Assembly (NCBI GenBank): GCA_019240125.1
Contig: JAFAYW010000025.1
Location: 1-37,324, forward strand
Length of the DNA stretch: 37,324 nucleotides
Direction of reading: 5' to 3'
Source: Alphaproteobacteria bacterium
GTDB taxonomy: Bacteria > Pseudomonadota > Alphaproteobacteria > ATCC43930 > CGMCC-115725
In this document: positions 15,029 through 23,159 of the stretch, piece after piece
Layout of the letters: every line of letters starts with the position of its first letter
Numbering within the stretch: the stretch's first letter is position 1
Program-made: the position numbers and the translations under genes
Notes under the pieces: model-generated
Database searches by the model: none
What the model saw: the letters and a program-made list of their open reading frames with translations, nothing else
Told to the model about the DNA's origin: nothing

Positions 15029-16278
15029 GCCCGCTCCTCGAACTCGGGCACGCGGTAAAACACCCAGATCAGGTTCAGTGCCATGACCGCGCCGGTCATC
15101 AGAAATACCCAGCTCAGCCCCATCGAGGCCGCCACCGCGCCGCCCAGCATCGGCCCGAGCGAGTTGCCCATGAACATCGCCGACGAGGTCATGCCATAGA
15201 TCGCGCCGCGGTCGGAACGCGGCACCAATCGGCCGACCAGGGCGTTGGCGGTCGGCAACAACCCGCCGATGAACAATCCGACCGCGAATCGCTCGAGCGT
15301 GAACAGCGTGTAATTGTCGGTGAAGGCCTGCGGCAACGTCGTCAGCGTGCCGCCAAGCAAACAGATCAGCAGAACCCGGCGATAGCCGATCTGGTCGCTG
15401 CGATTGCCGAGAAACGGCGCGGAGATCACATTGGCAAAGCCGGTGATCGAAAAGGCGATGCCGGCCAAGGTGCCGATATTCGGCTGCATACCCACCATGT
15501 CCTGGACATAGAGGGTCACGATCGGCTGCACCGTGCGTACCCCGAACTGCGCCATCAGCAAGACAAAGAACAGCGCCAGCAGCGCTGGGGTATGGAACAA
15601 CGCAATCAGCCCGGCCATTACCGAGCGGCTGGCGGCTCCGGTTTTCGGGCGGGTAAAGTCCTCATGCACAATCAGCGTGACGAGGATCACCGCCACCAGG
15701 ATCATCGCGGAGGTGCAGAAGAACGGCAGGCGATAGCTGCCGGTGATGTCGGCCAATACACCGCCCAGCAGCGGTCCGATCAGCGACCCGACCAACTGCC
15801 CGGTCGACAGCCAGCCGAGCGAATAGCCGAGCCGGCCCTCCGGAACCTGGCTCGCGACAAGCGCAATGGCGGCGCTGGAAAACCCGGCAAACACGCCCAT
15901 CAGCGCGCGGCAGGCGAAAAACTGCCAGACATCGCCCGACGCCCCCATCAGCGCCGTGAAAAAGCCGATCGCGATGCCGGAGCGCAGCAGCATCAATTTG
16001 CGGCCGCGGCTGTCGGCCAGCCTGCCCCAGAGCGGCGCCGCCAGTGCCGCGACAAACGAGGTGACGCCATTGAGGATGCCGGCCCAGATGTCGATCGCGC
16101 GTGGGCTCTGTACCCCGAGCACTGGCAGAAACAGCGGCATTATTGGCGACAGCATCGAAAACGCCGCCGTCATCACGAATTGGATGCCGACCATCGCCCA
16201 CAGTGTCTGCTGCCAGTGCTGAGAGGCGCCAGCATCGGCTAATTCAAGTGTGCTTATACCGGCGCGCTCGTCCGCCAT
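15025..16278 (-). CDS. MFS transporter, drug:H+ antiporter type
   Basis: The 417-residue protein has about 12 membrane segments and the MFS loop motif after helix 2, LWGRLADSRGRKLML (about 84-98), with its repeat-like partner FLGNRSDQIGYRRVLL in the second half. The central loop (HEDFTRPKTGAASRS) divides two six-helix halves. The form is that of a multidrug/sugar exporter; the substrate is unknown. It is divergent from the luciferase-like gene across a 155-bp gap and overlaps the sirtuin gene. Confidence 0.88.
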   Translation of the reverse strand: MADERAGISTLELADAGASQHWQQTLWAMVGIQFVMTAAFSMLSPIMPLFLPVLGVQSPRAIDIWAGILNGVTSFVAALAAPLWGRLADSRGRKLMLLRSGIAIGFFTALMGASGDVWQFFACRALMGVFAGFSSAAIALVASQVPEGRLGYSLGWLSTGQLVGSLIGPLLGGVLADITGSYRLPFFCTSAMILVAVILVTLIVHEDFTRPKTGAASRSVMAGLIALFHTPALLALFFVLLMAQFGVRTVQPIVTLYVQDMVGMQPNIGTLAGIAFSITGFANVISAPFLGNRSDQIGYRRVLLICLLGGTLTTLPQAFTDNYTLFTLERFAVGLFIGGLLPTANALVGRLVPRSDRGAIYGMTSSAMFMGNSLGPMLGGAVAASMGLSWVFLMTGAVMALNLIWVFYRVPEFEERA

Positions 16279-16433
16279 CCCCTCAGCCCGCCATTTCTCG
16301 TTCCGCCATTCCCTGCGTCGCTAACGCTTGTTCCGGCAGCGCCGCGGCCACATCCGGCCGGCGCCATTGTAATGCGAATTTCCCGCGGGCATCATTCTCC
16401 GCACGTGCCGAGGGCACGCGGATGAGGCATGCG

Positions 16434-17639
16434 ATGAAATTCGGCATTTTCTATGAGCTGCAATTACCGCGCCCCTGGGAAGCCGGCGGCGAGCATCGGC
16501 TGTACCAGAACGCGCTCGACCAGGTCGAGTTAGCCGACAAGCTCGGCTATGACTATGCCTGGGAGGTCGAGCATCATTTTCTCGAGGAATACTCGCATTC
16601 CCCAGCGCCAGAGGTATTTCTCGGCGCCGCCAGCCAGCGCACCAAGAATATCCGGCTGTGCCACGGCATCATGCAGCTTACCACGACGCACCCGGCGCGC
16701 TGCGCCGAGCGCATTGCCGCGCTCGACCTGGTCAGTAATGGCCGCGTCGAATTCGGCACGGGCGAAAGCGCCAGCATCACCGAACTGGAGCCGTTCGGCG
16801 TCGATTACGACAACAAGCGCGAGATCTGGGAAGAGGCGATCCGCGCCATCATCCCGATGTTCCGCGACGGCGGCTGCGAGCACCACGGCAAGTATTTCGA
16901 TATGCCATTGCGCAATGTCGTACCCAAGCCGATCCAGAAGCCGCACCCGCCGCTGTGGGTCGCGTGTTCGCAGCTCGACACGATCGAGATGGCCGGGCGG
17001 CGCGGCTTTGGCGCGCTCGCCTTTCAGTTTCTCTCGGCTGACGCCGCGCATGCCTGGGTGCACGCCTACTACAACAGCTTCACCAAACGCCAGGAGAAGC
17101 TGACGGATTACGTGACCAACCCCAACCTGGCGCTGACCAGCTATTTCATGTGTGCCGAGACCGACGAGGAGGCCCGTCGACGCGCCGACGGCATCCCATT
17201 CTTTCAGTTCGCTCTGCGCTTCTATGGGCAGAACGCCAACCGCGCCCGCCCCGCTCCCGGCACGGTCAACCTGTGGGACGAATACGAGAAGTGGAAGCGC
17301 GAGAACCCGCAAGGATTGCAACGCGCGCTTTCCGGCGGACTTATCGGGTCACCCGAGACGATCCGCCGAAAATTACGCCGCTTTGAGACCTCGCATATCG
17401 ACTCGGTAATCCTGCTCAATCAGGCCGGCAAAAACAGCCATGAGCATATCTGCGAGAGCCTCGATTTGTTCGCCCGTGAAGTGATGCCGGAATTTCACGA
17501 CCGCATTCCCGAACAAGAGGCGTGGAAGGCTCAGGTTCTGTCCGGCGGTATCGAGCTTGAGGAAATCGATACCCAGCCATTCCGCGATCGTTACGGGCCG
17601 AACTCAGTGCAACTGCGTCCGGCGCAGGCCGCGGAATAG
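16434..17639 (+). CDS. LLM-class flavin-dependent oxidoreductase (luciferase-like monooxygenase)
   Basis: The 401-residue protein is a bacterial-luciferase-fold oxidoreductase: MKFGIFYELQLPRP at the N-terminus, YAWEVEHHFLEEYSHSPAPEVFLGA, THPARCAERIAALDLVSNGRVEFGTG, and a C-terminal GSPETIRRKLRRF. Such enzymes use reduced FMN or F420 to oxidise organic substrates. The ATG at 16434 is preferred because family members start MKFG(I/L)FYE and GAGG lies 8 nt upstream; ATG 16422 is in frame. A 15-bp hairpin (CGTGCC-GAG-GGCACG, 16404-16418) sits in the leader region. The substrate is unknown. Confidence 0.88.
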   Translation: MKFGIFYELQLPRPWEAGGEHRLYQNALDQVELADKLGYDYAWEVEHHFLEEYSHSPAPEVFLGAASQRTKNIRLCHGIMQLTTTHPARCAERIAALDLVSNGRVEFGTGESASITELEPFGVDYDNKREIWEEAIRAIIPMFRDGGCEHHGKYFDMPLRNVVPKPIQKPHPPLWVACSQLDTIEMAGRRGFGALAFQFLSADAAHAWVHAYYNSFTKRQEKLTDYVTNPNLALTSYFMCAETDEEARRRADGIPFFQFALRFYGQNANRARPAPGTVNLWDEYEKWKRENPQGLQRALSGGLIGSPETIRRKLRRFETSHIDSVILLNQAGKNSHEHICESLDLFAREVMPEFHDRIPEQEAWKAQVLSGGIELEEIDTQPFRDRYGPNSVQLRPAQAAE

Positions 17640-17669
17640 CTGGTTTCTTAGACTTCGGGCTAACCGATG

Positions 17670-17975
17670 TTAGCGGCCGTGCATGCTACCGGTCTGATAG
17701 GCATCGCTGCCGGTACCCGATGTGGGGCCACTGCTTGGCACGGTCCCCGGTACAGCAGCGCTACCCATGCTGCTGCCGCTCCCGGTGGTGGTGCTGTAAC
17801 CCGGGGTCGGGTTCATGCTCGAGCCGCTCGGGCTCATCAAACCCGCGGCGGCCGGGTTCTGACCGGTCATCGCGCCTTGCGAGGCGCTTGGCGCTGACGT
17901 TGTTTGCGCCATCGCGCTCATAGAGGTCACGGCCAATAACATACCCGCTGCGGATAGGACGTTTAGCTTTACCAT
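17670..17975 (-). CDS. Small secreted low-complexity protein
   Basis: The 101-residue product has a clear signal peptide (MVKLNVLSAAGMLLAVTSMS, cleavage likely after AMA at about 24). The mature part is built almost only from Ser, Gly, Thr, Pro and Ala with two GSSM motifs, and lacks cysteines. CGGAGA precedes the ATG. I do not recognise a family; small secreted Ser/Gly/Pro-rich proteins of unknown role are frequent in Rhodospirillales and Rhizobiales. It lies in the same strand direction as the Flp pilin gene and converges on the luciferase-like gene. Confidence 0.65.
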   Translation of the reverse strand: MVKLNVLSAAGMLLAVTSMSAMAQTTSAPSASQGAMTGQNPAAAGLMSPSGSSMNPTPGYSTTTGSGSSMGSAAVPGTVPSSGPTSGTGSDAYQTGSMHGR

Positions 17976-18077
17976 AGATGTCTCCGTCGCAGTTCTAATC
18001 AAGCGACCTTCATCGCCGCCTAATGAGGGCTAACACGGCTAGTCGGACGGGTGATCCACAATAATATCAGCAGGATC

Positions 18078-18119
18078 GATCAATTTATTTGATCAATCTT
18101 TGGTTGTTATTGGAACAAC
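18078..18119. other. AT-rich leader with two hairpins
   Basis: The 170-bp gap between the Flp pilin gene and the small secreted gene is clearly AT-rich for this genome. It holds GATCAA-TTTAT-TTGATC (18078-18094) and GTTGTT-ATTGG-AACAAC (18103-18119), both perfect 6-bp stems with 5-nt loops. They could end the pilin transcript or regulate the small gene. No T-tract follows either hairpin. Confidence 0.35.
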
Positions 18120-18145
18120 GAGTTCCTGTTCAAATGTAGACTTGC

Positions 18146-18307
18146 TCAGAGTTTTGTTCCGATAGTGTGGAATACTGAGCTAAGCCCGGACCCAACAGCT
18201 TGAAACGCAGTGATGGCGGCGACGGCAATCAAGGCTGCTATCAATCCGTATTCAATAGCCGTTGCACCTTCTCTCGATCTTGCAAGGTTAAAAAGAAAGT
18301 CCCGCAT
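18146..18307 (-). CDS. Flp-type type IVb pilin, orphan
   Basis: Translation of 18307 to 18146 gives a 53-residue protein beginning MRDFLFNLARSREGATAIEY and ending FHTIGTKL before a TGA. It has the class IVb prepilin layout: a short charged leader, the cleavage G/A site followed by ATAIEYGLIAALIA, then a hydrophobic helix (AVAAITAFQAVG). Prepilin peptidase would cut before ATAIEYG, leaving a mature pilin of about 39 residues. No tad/cpa assembly genes are in the window, so the gene depends on a locus elsewhere or is a remnant. No strong Shine-Dalgarno is visible. Confidence 0.85.
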   Translation of the reverse strand: MRDFLFNLARSREGATAIEYGLIAALIAVAAITAFQAVGSGLSSVFHTIGTKL

Positions 18308-18476
18308 AAGGTCAATCCGATGATCGTTTTATTGGGTGAGCACGTAAGGTTCCACCCGCCTGCACACGTGACAATCTAGCCAAGGTGATGGTGATCCTTC
18401 CGCAACGGCGCGGCGGATGACACTTTAGAAAGGTGGCTCCCACCCTCTAGCAGAGGCCTTGTCTAAGGCTTGGGGC

Positions 18477-19151
18477 TTAGATTTTCCGGCGCAGCAGGAG
18501 CGCGGTGACCTCGTAATTATGAGCGAGCCAATACAACTTGCGCATCGAGTGTCGCCATTTCTCGCGATTGAGAAACGGCACCGGCAGCCGGGCGACATGC
18601 CGCATCAGGATCAAGGGGCGGCGGCGGACCTCGTCCCGATACGATTCACCAACATCGATGATGGTGCTGGCGAGCACCACGGTCTCCGGGAACAGCGCCG
18701 CCGCCTCCAACGGCGTGGGACGATAGAGGGTATCTATCGGATCGCCATGTCTGGGGTAGCTGCGCGGCACGGTCACGACAATGAACCCGCCGGGAGCAAC
18801 AAGCTCCACGCAACGCCGGGCGAGCTTCGCCGGCTCCCGGACATGTTCAAGAATGTTGCAGCACATCAGCGACCGGTAGCGCCTGTCGCCCATCTGGGAG
18901 TCGACCCGGGCGAAATCATCATCGTCGAGCAGATCGACGCAAAGATCGATGCCGTCGCCGCGCCGGAAATCGAGATGCACCGTATCGATACCGCGTGCCG
19001 CCAGCGGAGCAAACAACAGCTTGTCCATCCAGGGCTGGGTCTCCTGGCGAAACTGACGGGTGCTGCTGCCGACGTTTAGTAGCGGCGACAACTCCTCCGG
19101 CGTGTGCGGCCACAGCGTGTCAGCGACCCAACGCGCCTCGGCGGCGAACAT
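18477..19151 (-). CDS. SAM-dependent methyltransferase-like protein
   Basis: The 224-residue protein resembles class I methyltransferases: LLNVGSSTRQF (about 24-34) at motif I, an acidic IDLCVDLLDDDDF, then SLMCCNILEHVREPAKLA and APGGFIVVTVPRSYPRHGDPIDTLYRP, like the methyltransferase-11 type found among sugar and surface-polymer enzymes. Motif I lacks the usual GxGxG. It starts 20 bp after the Hsp20 stop on the same strand, so it is probably read through from the heat-shock promoter. The substrate is unknown. Confidence 0.7.
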   Translation of the reverse strand: MFAAEARWVADTLWPHTPEELSPLLNVGSSTRQFRQETQPWMDKLLFAPLAARGIDTVHLDFRRGDGIDLCVDLLDDDDFARVDSQMGDRRYRSLMCCNILEHVREPAKLARRCVELVAPGGFIVVTVPRSYPRHGDPIDTLYRPTPLEAAALFPETVVLASTIIDVGESYRDEVRRRPLILMRHVARLPVPFLNREKWRHSMRKLYWLAHNYEVTALLLRRKI

Positions 19152-19171
19152 TGTCGGTCGGCTGACCGGGG

Positions 19172-19648
19172 CTATTCAACAACGCGAGCCCGCACCGTCC
19201 GCGGGCTGACGGTTTGGCGAGAATCGGCCCCAGCTACCGTCTGGGTCCGGATCGGAACGGTGCGAACCCGGGTCTCGGCCGGCGGTCGCACCATATCGAT
19301 ATGCAGCAGACCATTTTCCAGCCAGGCCCCGCGAACCTCGATGCCATCCGCCAGGACGTACGAGCGTTGAAATTGCCGAGCCGCGATGCCGCGATGCAGA
19401 TAGACCCGCGTTTCCTCATCGGTCTGCTTGCCGCGCACGACGAGCTGATTGTCTTCGATCGTGATGCTGAGATCGGCCATCGTAAAACCCGCGACAGCCA
19501 GGCTGATGCGCAACTCGTTCTCGCTCAGCTGCTCAACATTGTAGGGAGGATAACCGTCGCTGGAGACTTTGTTGACGCGGTCGAGCGCGCGCTCGAAGTG
19601 CTCGAACCCCAGCAGCAACGGCGAGTTGAATAGAGACAGGCGCGACAT
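19172..19648 (-). CDS. Small heat-shock protein, Hsp20/IbpA type
   Basis: This ATP-independent chaperone holds unfolding proteins. The 158-residue product has the alpha-crystallin core: YPPYNVEQLSENELRISLAVAGF (Y..Y.V opening), ADLSITIEDNQLVVRG, then RGIAARQFQRSYVLADGIEV and ENGLLHIDMVRP (the A-x-x-x-NGLL-x-I signature). The N-terminus MSRLSLFNSPLLLGFEHFER matches IbpA-like proteins. The ATG at 19648 is chosen from the AGGAGA 9 nt upstream. A ROSE-like hairpin covers that ribosome site. Note that this run of residues is quoted only in short pieces. Confidence 0.93.
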   Translation of the reverse strand: MSRLSLFNSPLLLGFEHFERALDRVNKVSSDGYPPYNVEQLSENELRISLAVAGFTMADLSITIEDNQLVVRGKQTDEETRVYLHRGIAARQFQRSYVLADGIEVRGAWLENGLLHIDMVRPPAETRVRTVPIRTQTVAGADSRQTVSPRTVRARVVE

Positions 19649-19655
19649 CGGGGTC

Positions 19656-19678
19656 TTCTCCTCGTGACTGAGCGAGAA
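19656..19678 (-). promoter_or_regulatory. ROSE-like RNA thermometer hairpin
   Basis: In the RNA, UUCUCGCUC (19678-19670) pairs with GAGGAGAA (19663-19656) through eight base pairs, leaving one bulged G (19673) and the loop AGUCAC. The Shine-Dalgarno AGGAG is fully inside the stem. The strand opposite it contains UCGCU, matching the conserved U(U/C)GCU of ROSE elements, in which a bulged or mismatched G opposite the Shine-Dalgarno is essential. Spacing to the ATG at 19648 is 9 nt. Melting at high temperature would allow translation. Confidence 0.65.
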
Positions 19679-19743
19679 CCGGCGCCGGGCCCGACTGGCA
19701 CCCAGCAACGAACCAGCAAGGAAGACGCGAACAACCCGCCTAG

Positions 19744-19772
19744 ATTTAAGCAGACGCGCCAGGCAGATCAAG
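19744..19772 (-). promoter_or_regulatory. Candidate promoter of the hsp20 operon
   Basis: On the minus strand CTTGAT (19772-19767) and TTAAAT (19749-19744) are 17 bp apart. The CTTG core is shared by RpoH and sigma-70 -35 elements, so the sigma factor is not decided. It predicts a leader of about 90 nt before the ATG, the right size for a ROSE element. Confidence 0.45.
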
Positions 19773-19881
19773 CAATCCCGGGAACCCTGGGCAGGAGGCG
19801 CGCGGTCTTTTCACCTGTTGATCGCCCCACCATATGTCGCTCGATTGACGCTCGCCCGTGGGGGCTTGCGCATGAACGGGG

Positions 19882-20841
19882 ATGGCGATGTCGATACGAG
19901 CGCACATTGGAACCACCGCGATGCGGTGGCGCGTTGTGCTGTCGCTGTTTTTCTGCCTGATGCTGGCGCTGGCGCCGAGCCTCGCGGAGGCGCGGGCTGG
20001 CGGGTCATTTTCCGGCGGCGGCATGCGCTCGGCCCCCTCGGGGATGGGCAGTCGCGGCACCCGCACCTTCGAGGATAACGGCGCCGGCTCGATCACCCGC
20101 AGCATGCAGGCGCCGACACCCAGCCCCAGCCCGTCCTTTGGTGCGCCCTACGGTGCCCCGGCTTATGGTGGCAGCTTCTTTCAGCGGCACCCGTTCCTGA
20201 CCGGGCTGTTTGGCGGATATGTCGGTTCGATGTTGTTTGGCGGATATGGCATGGGCCATATTTTCGGGGGCCTGATCCAATGGATCCTGATTGGGTTCCT
20301 GATCTGGTTTGTGATCCGTCTGTTCGCCGGTCGGGGGGCATCCTTCGCCTCGGGTGGCGGGATGATGCCGCGCTCGCTCGGGGCGGCGGCGGCGCCAATG
20401 ACGAACCGCTATCGCGGCCAGGACGTGCAGGTCACCGATGCTGACCTCAACGCGTTTCAGGGACTGCACGCGGCCGTGCAGGACGCCTGGAGCCGCGCCG
20501 ATCTCGGCCGGCTACGGCAGCTGATGACGCCGGAAATGCTGAGTTACTTTTCCGAGGAGTTGACCCGCAACTCCAGCCAGGGCGTGCAGAACGTCGTGTC
20601 GAACGTGCGGCTGCTCAAGGGAGACGTAAACGAAAGCTGGGTCGAGGGCGATCTGCAATATGCCACCGCCTATATGCGTTGGAGCGCGATCGACCATGTC
20701 GTGCGGCTCGGTACAGCTGCCGGTCAGCCCGATTCCGTCGTCAGCGGCGATCCGCGGACGCCCGTTGAATCGGAAGAGGTTTGGACCTTCGTGCGCCGCC
20801 GCGGCGGCAACTGGCTGCTCTCCGCCATCCAGCAGGTGTGA
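19882..20841 (+). CDS. Tim44-like domain protein
   Basis: This protein of up to 319 residues has an N-terminal signal sequence (MRWRVVLSLFFCLMLALAPS, beginning at the in-frame ATG 19921). A Gly/Ser/Pro-rich stretch with GSFSGGGMRS follows, then a Gly-rich hydrophobic region with at least one membrane segment (IFGGLIQWILIGFLIWFVI, about 130-148). The C-terminal Tim44-like domain (about 190-319) contains LRQLMTPEMLSYFSEEL and ends VWTFVRRRGGNWLLSAIQQV. Bacterial relatives are membrane-anchored proteins of uncertain function. Starts at 19882, 19888 and 19921 are all possible. Confidence 0.8.
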   Translation: MAMSIRAHIGTTAMRWRVVLSLFFCLMLALAPSLAEARAGGSFSGGGMRSAPSGMGSRGTRTFEDNGAGSITRSMQAPTPSPSPSFGAPYGAPAYGGSFFQRHPFLTGLFGGYVGSMLFGGYGMGHIFGGLIQWILIGFLIWFVIRLFAGRGASFASGGGMMPRSLGAAAAPMTNRYRGQDVQVTDADLNAFQGLHAAVQDAWSRADLGRLRQLMTPEMLSYFSEELTRNSSQGVQNVVSNVRLLKGDVNESWVEGDLQYATAYMRWSAIDHVVRLGTAAGQPDSVVSGDPRTPVESEEVWTFVRRRGGNWLLSAIQQV

Positions 20842-20904
20842 CGCCCCGCCGCGTCGCGCCAGGGGCGACGCTGATCGGCTCCCCTTAGCGTTTGTCGAGG
20901 AGCC

Positions 20905-21948
20905 ATGCACCTGCCGATCCCGCTCACAACCGCGCCGATGGAGGCGCGCTCGGTTGATGCGCTCCCTGAGGGCGACAGGTGGTGCTATGAGCCGAAATGG
21001 GACGGCTTTCGCTGTCTTGCCTTTCGCGACGGGGCTGCGGTGGAATTGCGCTCCAAATCGGGGCAGCCGCTTGGCCGGTACTTCCCGGATGTGATCGTGG
21101 CGCTGGCGGCGTTTCCGGCCAATCGCTTTGTGCTTGATGGCGAGATCGTCATCCCGATCGAACGCCGGCTCTCCTTCGAGGCCTTACAGCTGCGTCTGCA
21201 CCCAGCGGAAAGCCGGGTACGAAAGCTCGCCGACGCGCATCCCGCCTTGTTTGTCGCCTTCGACTTGCTGGTAAACGCGGCGGGCGAGGATTTGACGGAG
21301 CTGCCGCAGCAGGCACGCCGCAAGGCGCTTGAGGGCTTTGTCGCGGTAGGGGGTGCGGCCGCGGCTTTTCGCCTCTCGCCCAGCGTCGCCGACCGCGACC
21401 ATGCGCTTGGCTGGCTCGACGCACTTGGCGGCGATATCGACGGCATCATCGCCAAACGTGCCGACCTGCCCTATCTCGGCGGCAGCCGCGACGGCATGCA
21501 GAAATACAAGTTACAGCGCACCGCCGATTGCGTGGTCGGCGGCTTTCGCTATGGCAAGAACAGCAAGCTGGTGGGGTCACTATTGCTCGGGCTCTATGAC
21601 GAGCGGGGGTTGCTCGATCATGTCGGCTTCACCGCCACCCTGCCGGCGCGCGACAAGCCCGAACTCACCCAGCGCCTCGAAGCGCTGATCGAAACTCCAG
21701 GGTTTACCGGCCGCGCGCCCGGAGGCCCAAGCCGCTGGAGCACCGAGCGTACCGGCGATTGGCAGCCGCTAAGCCCGCAACTTGTCGTCGAAGTGCGTTA
21801 CGATCATGTCTCCGAGAACCGCTTTCGCCACGGCACATCGCTGGTACGGTGGCGGCCCGACAAGGCGCCGCGGCAATGCGGGTTCGACCAGTTGCCGGTA
21901 GCGGCGGGTGGTGGGCTCGGCTTGTTGCAGAGGGGAGGGCCGGCATGA
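20905..21948 (+). CDS. ATP-dependent DNA ligase (LigC-like)
   Basis: The 347-residue ligase has motif I YEPKWDGFR with the AMP-accepting K31, motif III-like LDGEIV (77-82), FDLL, motif IV DGIIAKR and motif V KYKLQRTADCVVGG, followed by an OB-fold domain with QLVVEVRYDHVSENRFRHG. There is no polymerase, nuclease or Ku gene nearby, so this is a stand-alone LigC-type enzyme, likely for break or excision repair. A GAGGAG Shine-Dalgarno precedes the ATG. The stop overlaps the methyltransferase start by ATGA. Confidence 0.9.
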   Translation: MHLPIPLTTAPMEARSVDALPEGDRWCYEPKWDGFRCLAFRDGAAVELRSKSGQPLGRYFPDVIVALAAFPANRFVLDGEIVIPIERRLSFEALQLRLHPAESRVRKLADAHPALFVAFDLLVNAAGEDLTELPQQARRKALEGFVAVGGAAAAFRLSPSVADRDHALGWLDALGGDIDGIIAKRADLPYLGGSRDGMQKYKLQRTADCVVGGFRYGKNSKLVGSLLLGLYDERGLLDHVGFTATLPARDKPELTQRLEALIETPGFTGRAPGGPSRWSTERTGDWQPLSPQLVVEVRYDHVSENRFRHGTSLVRWRPDKAPRQCGFDQLPVAAGGGLGLLQRGGPA

Positions 21949-22607
21949 CCCGGCAAAGCCTGACACTCGACGATCAGCTTTACGACTACCTGCTGTCGGT
22001 ATCGCTGCGCGAACCGCCCGTGATGGCGAGACTGCGTGCCGAGACGGCACAACGGCCGGGCAGCGGCATGCAGATCGCGCCCGAGCAGGGCCAGTTCATG
22101 AGTCTGCTTGTCGAGTTGATTGGGGCCCGCTTGTGCCTCGAAGTCGGCACCTTCACCGGTTACAGCGCATTGGCCGTGGCGCACGCCCTGCCACCCGATG
22201 GGCAACTGATCTGCTGCGATATCAACGCGGAAAATGCCGCGGTCGCCGAGCGTTATTGGATGGAGGCGGGATTGGCCGACCGCATCCAGCTGCGGCTCGG
22301 GCGGGCGGCTGATACGCTCGCCGAACTCGAACGCGAATACCCGGCCGGCAGCTTCGATTTCGCTTTTATCGACGCCGACAAGTCGCCCTATGATTTGTAC
22401 TATGAAACGGCGTTCCGCCTGATCCGGCACGGCGGGCTAATCCTGCTCGACAATGTGCTGTGGTCCGGTCGGGTTGCCGATCCCAGCCGCAACGATCCCG
22501 ACACGGCGGCGCTGAAGGCGCTCAACAGCAAGCTTCGGGATGACGACCGCGTCAGTCTCAGCCTTCTGCCGCTTGGCGACGGCCTCACCTTGCTGCGAAA
22601 GCGCTGA
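21945..22607 (+). CDS. Class I O-methyltransferase (CCoAOMT family)
   Basis: The 220-residue SAM enzyme has motif I LEVGTFTGYSALAVAHALP (about 65-83), the acidic DIN after ICC, and FDFAFIDADKSPYDLYYE, with LLDNVLWSGRVADP near the metal site, as in caffeoyl-CoA/catechol-type O-methyltransferases. Divalent-cation dependence is expected from the family. It is coupled to the DNA ligase gene by an overlap, with GAGGGGAGGG before the ATG. No functional link to ligation is evident, so the overlap may only reflect compact packing. Confidence 0.9.
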   Translation: MTRQSLTLDDQLYDYLLSVSLREPPVMARLRAETAQRPGSGMQIAPEQGQFMSLLVELIGARLCLEVGTFTGYSALAVAHALPPDGQLICCDINAENAAVAERYWMEAGLADRIQLRLGRAADTLAELEREYPAGSFDFAFIDADKSPYDLYYETAFRLIRHGGLILLDNVLWSGRVADPSRNDPDTAALKALNSKLRDDDRVSLSLLPLGDGLTLLRKR

Positions 22608-22610
22608 CGC

Positions 22611-23084
22611 TCAGGAGGCGTTCCCGAAGAATTGCGGGAAAATCACCCTGTCGCCCGGCTTGATGCCGAGGCGCGCGGCGGTGCCGCCGTTTAGCTCGAT
22701 GACGGCGCGCACCAATTTGGTGCCGCCGATGGTGTCGAGCGATTCCGGAACAGCCCGCTCGTGGACATCAACAACGCGGCCCTGTGCGTCGACGAACAGC
22801 ATGTCCAGCGGAATGATCGTGTTCTTCATCCACATCGCCGCCGGCGAAGGTGGGTTGAAGTCGAAGATCATCCCGGCATCGGCCGCCATGTTTCGGCGGA
22901 ACATCAGCCCCTGCTCCATCTGGGCCGGAGATGTCGCGACCTCGACGGTGAATTTCTGCGGCCCGCTCGCTGTTACTACGCTCAGCTCGGCCTTTGGGAA
23001 CTGGGCGAGTTGCGCCAAGGCCGGCGGCCCGAACGCAGCCGGCAGCAGCAGGATGGCAAACAGGAGAAAACGGCGCGGCAGCAT
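22611..23084 (-). CDS. DUF192 secreted protein
   Basis: The 157-residue product starts with a signal peptide (MLPRRFLLFAILLLPAAFG, cleavage near ALA about 24). The mature domain has the DUF192 pattern: EVATSPAQMEQGLMFRR, AGMIFDF, MWMKNTIIPLDMLFVD, VVDVHERAVPES and NGGTAARLGIKPGDRV. Function is unknown across the family; members are small periplasmic beta-barrel-like proteins. It converges on the O-methyltransferase gene with only 3 bp between stops. Confidence 0.9.
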   Translation of the reverse strand: MLPRRFLLFAILLLPAAFGPPALAQLAQFPKAELSVVTASGPQKFTVEVATSPAQMEQGLMFRRNMAADAGMIFDFNPPSPAAMWMKNTIIPLDMLFVDAQGRVVDVHERAVPESLDTIGGTKLVRAVIELNGGTAARLGIKPGDRVIFPQFFGNAS

Positions 23085-23159
23085 TCCGGGTATCGCCCTC
23101 GCAGGGTAAGGTCGGCAGCCTCACTCTAGCATGGCCCCCTCGGCCCGGAGACTGCCGCG

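Noticed and set aside
18463..18480. CTAAG...CTTAG inverted pair at the end of the methyltransferase gene
   Set aside because: Only 5-bp arms with an 8-nt loop and no T-tract; expected by chance.
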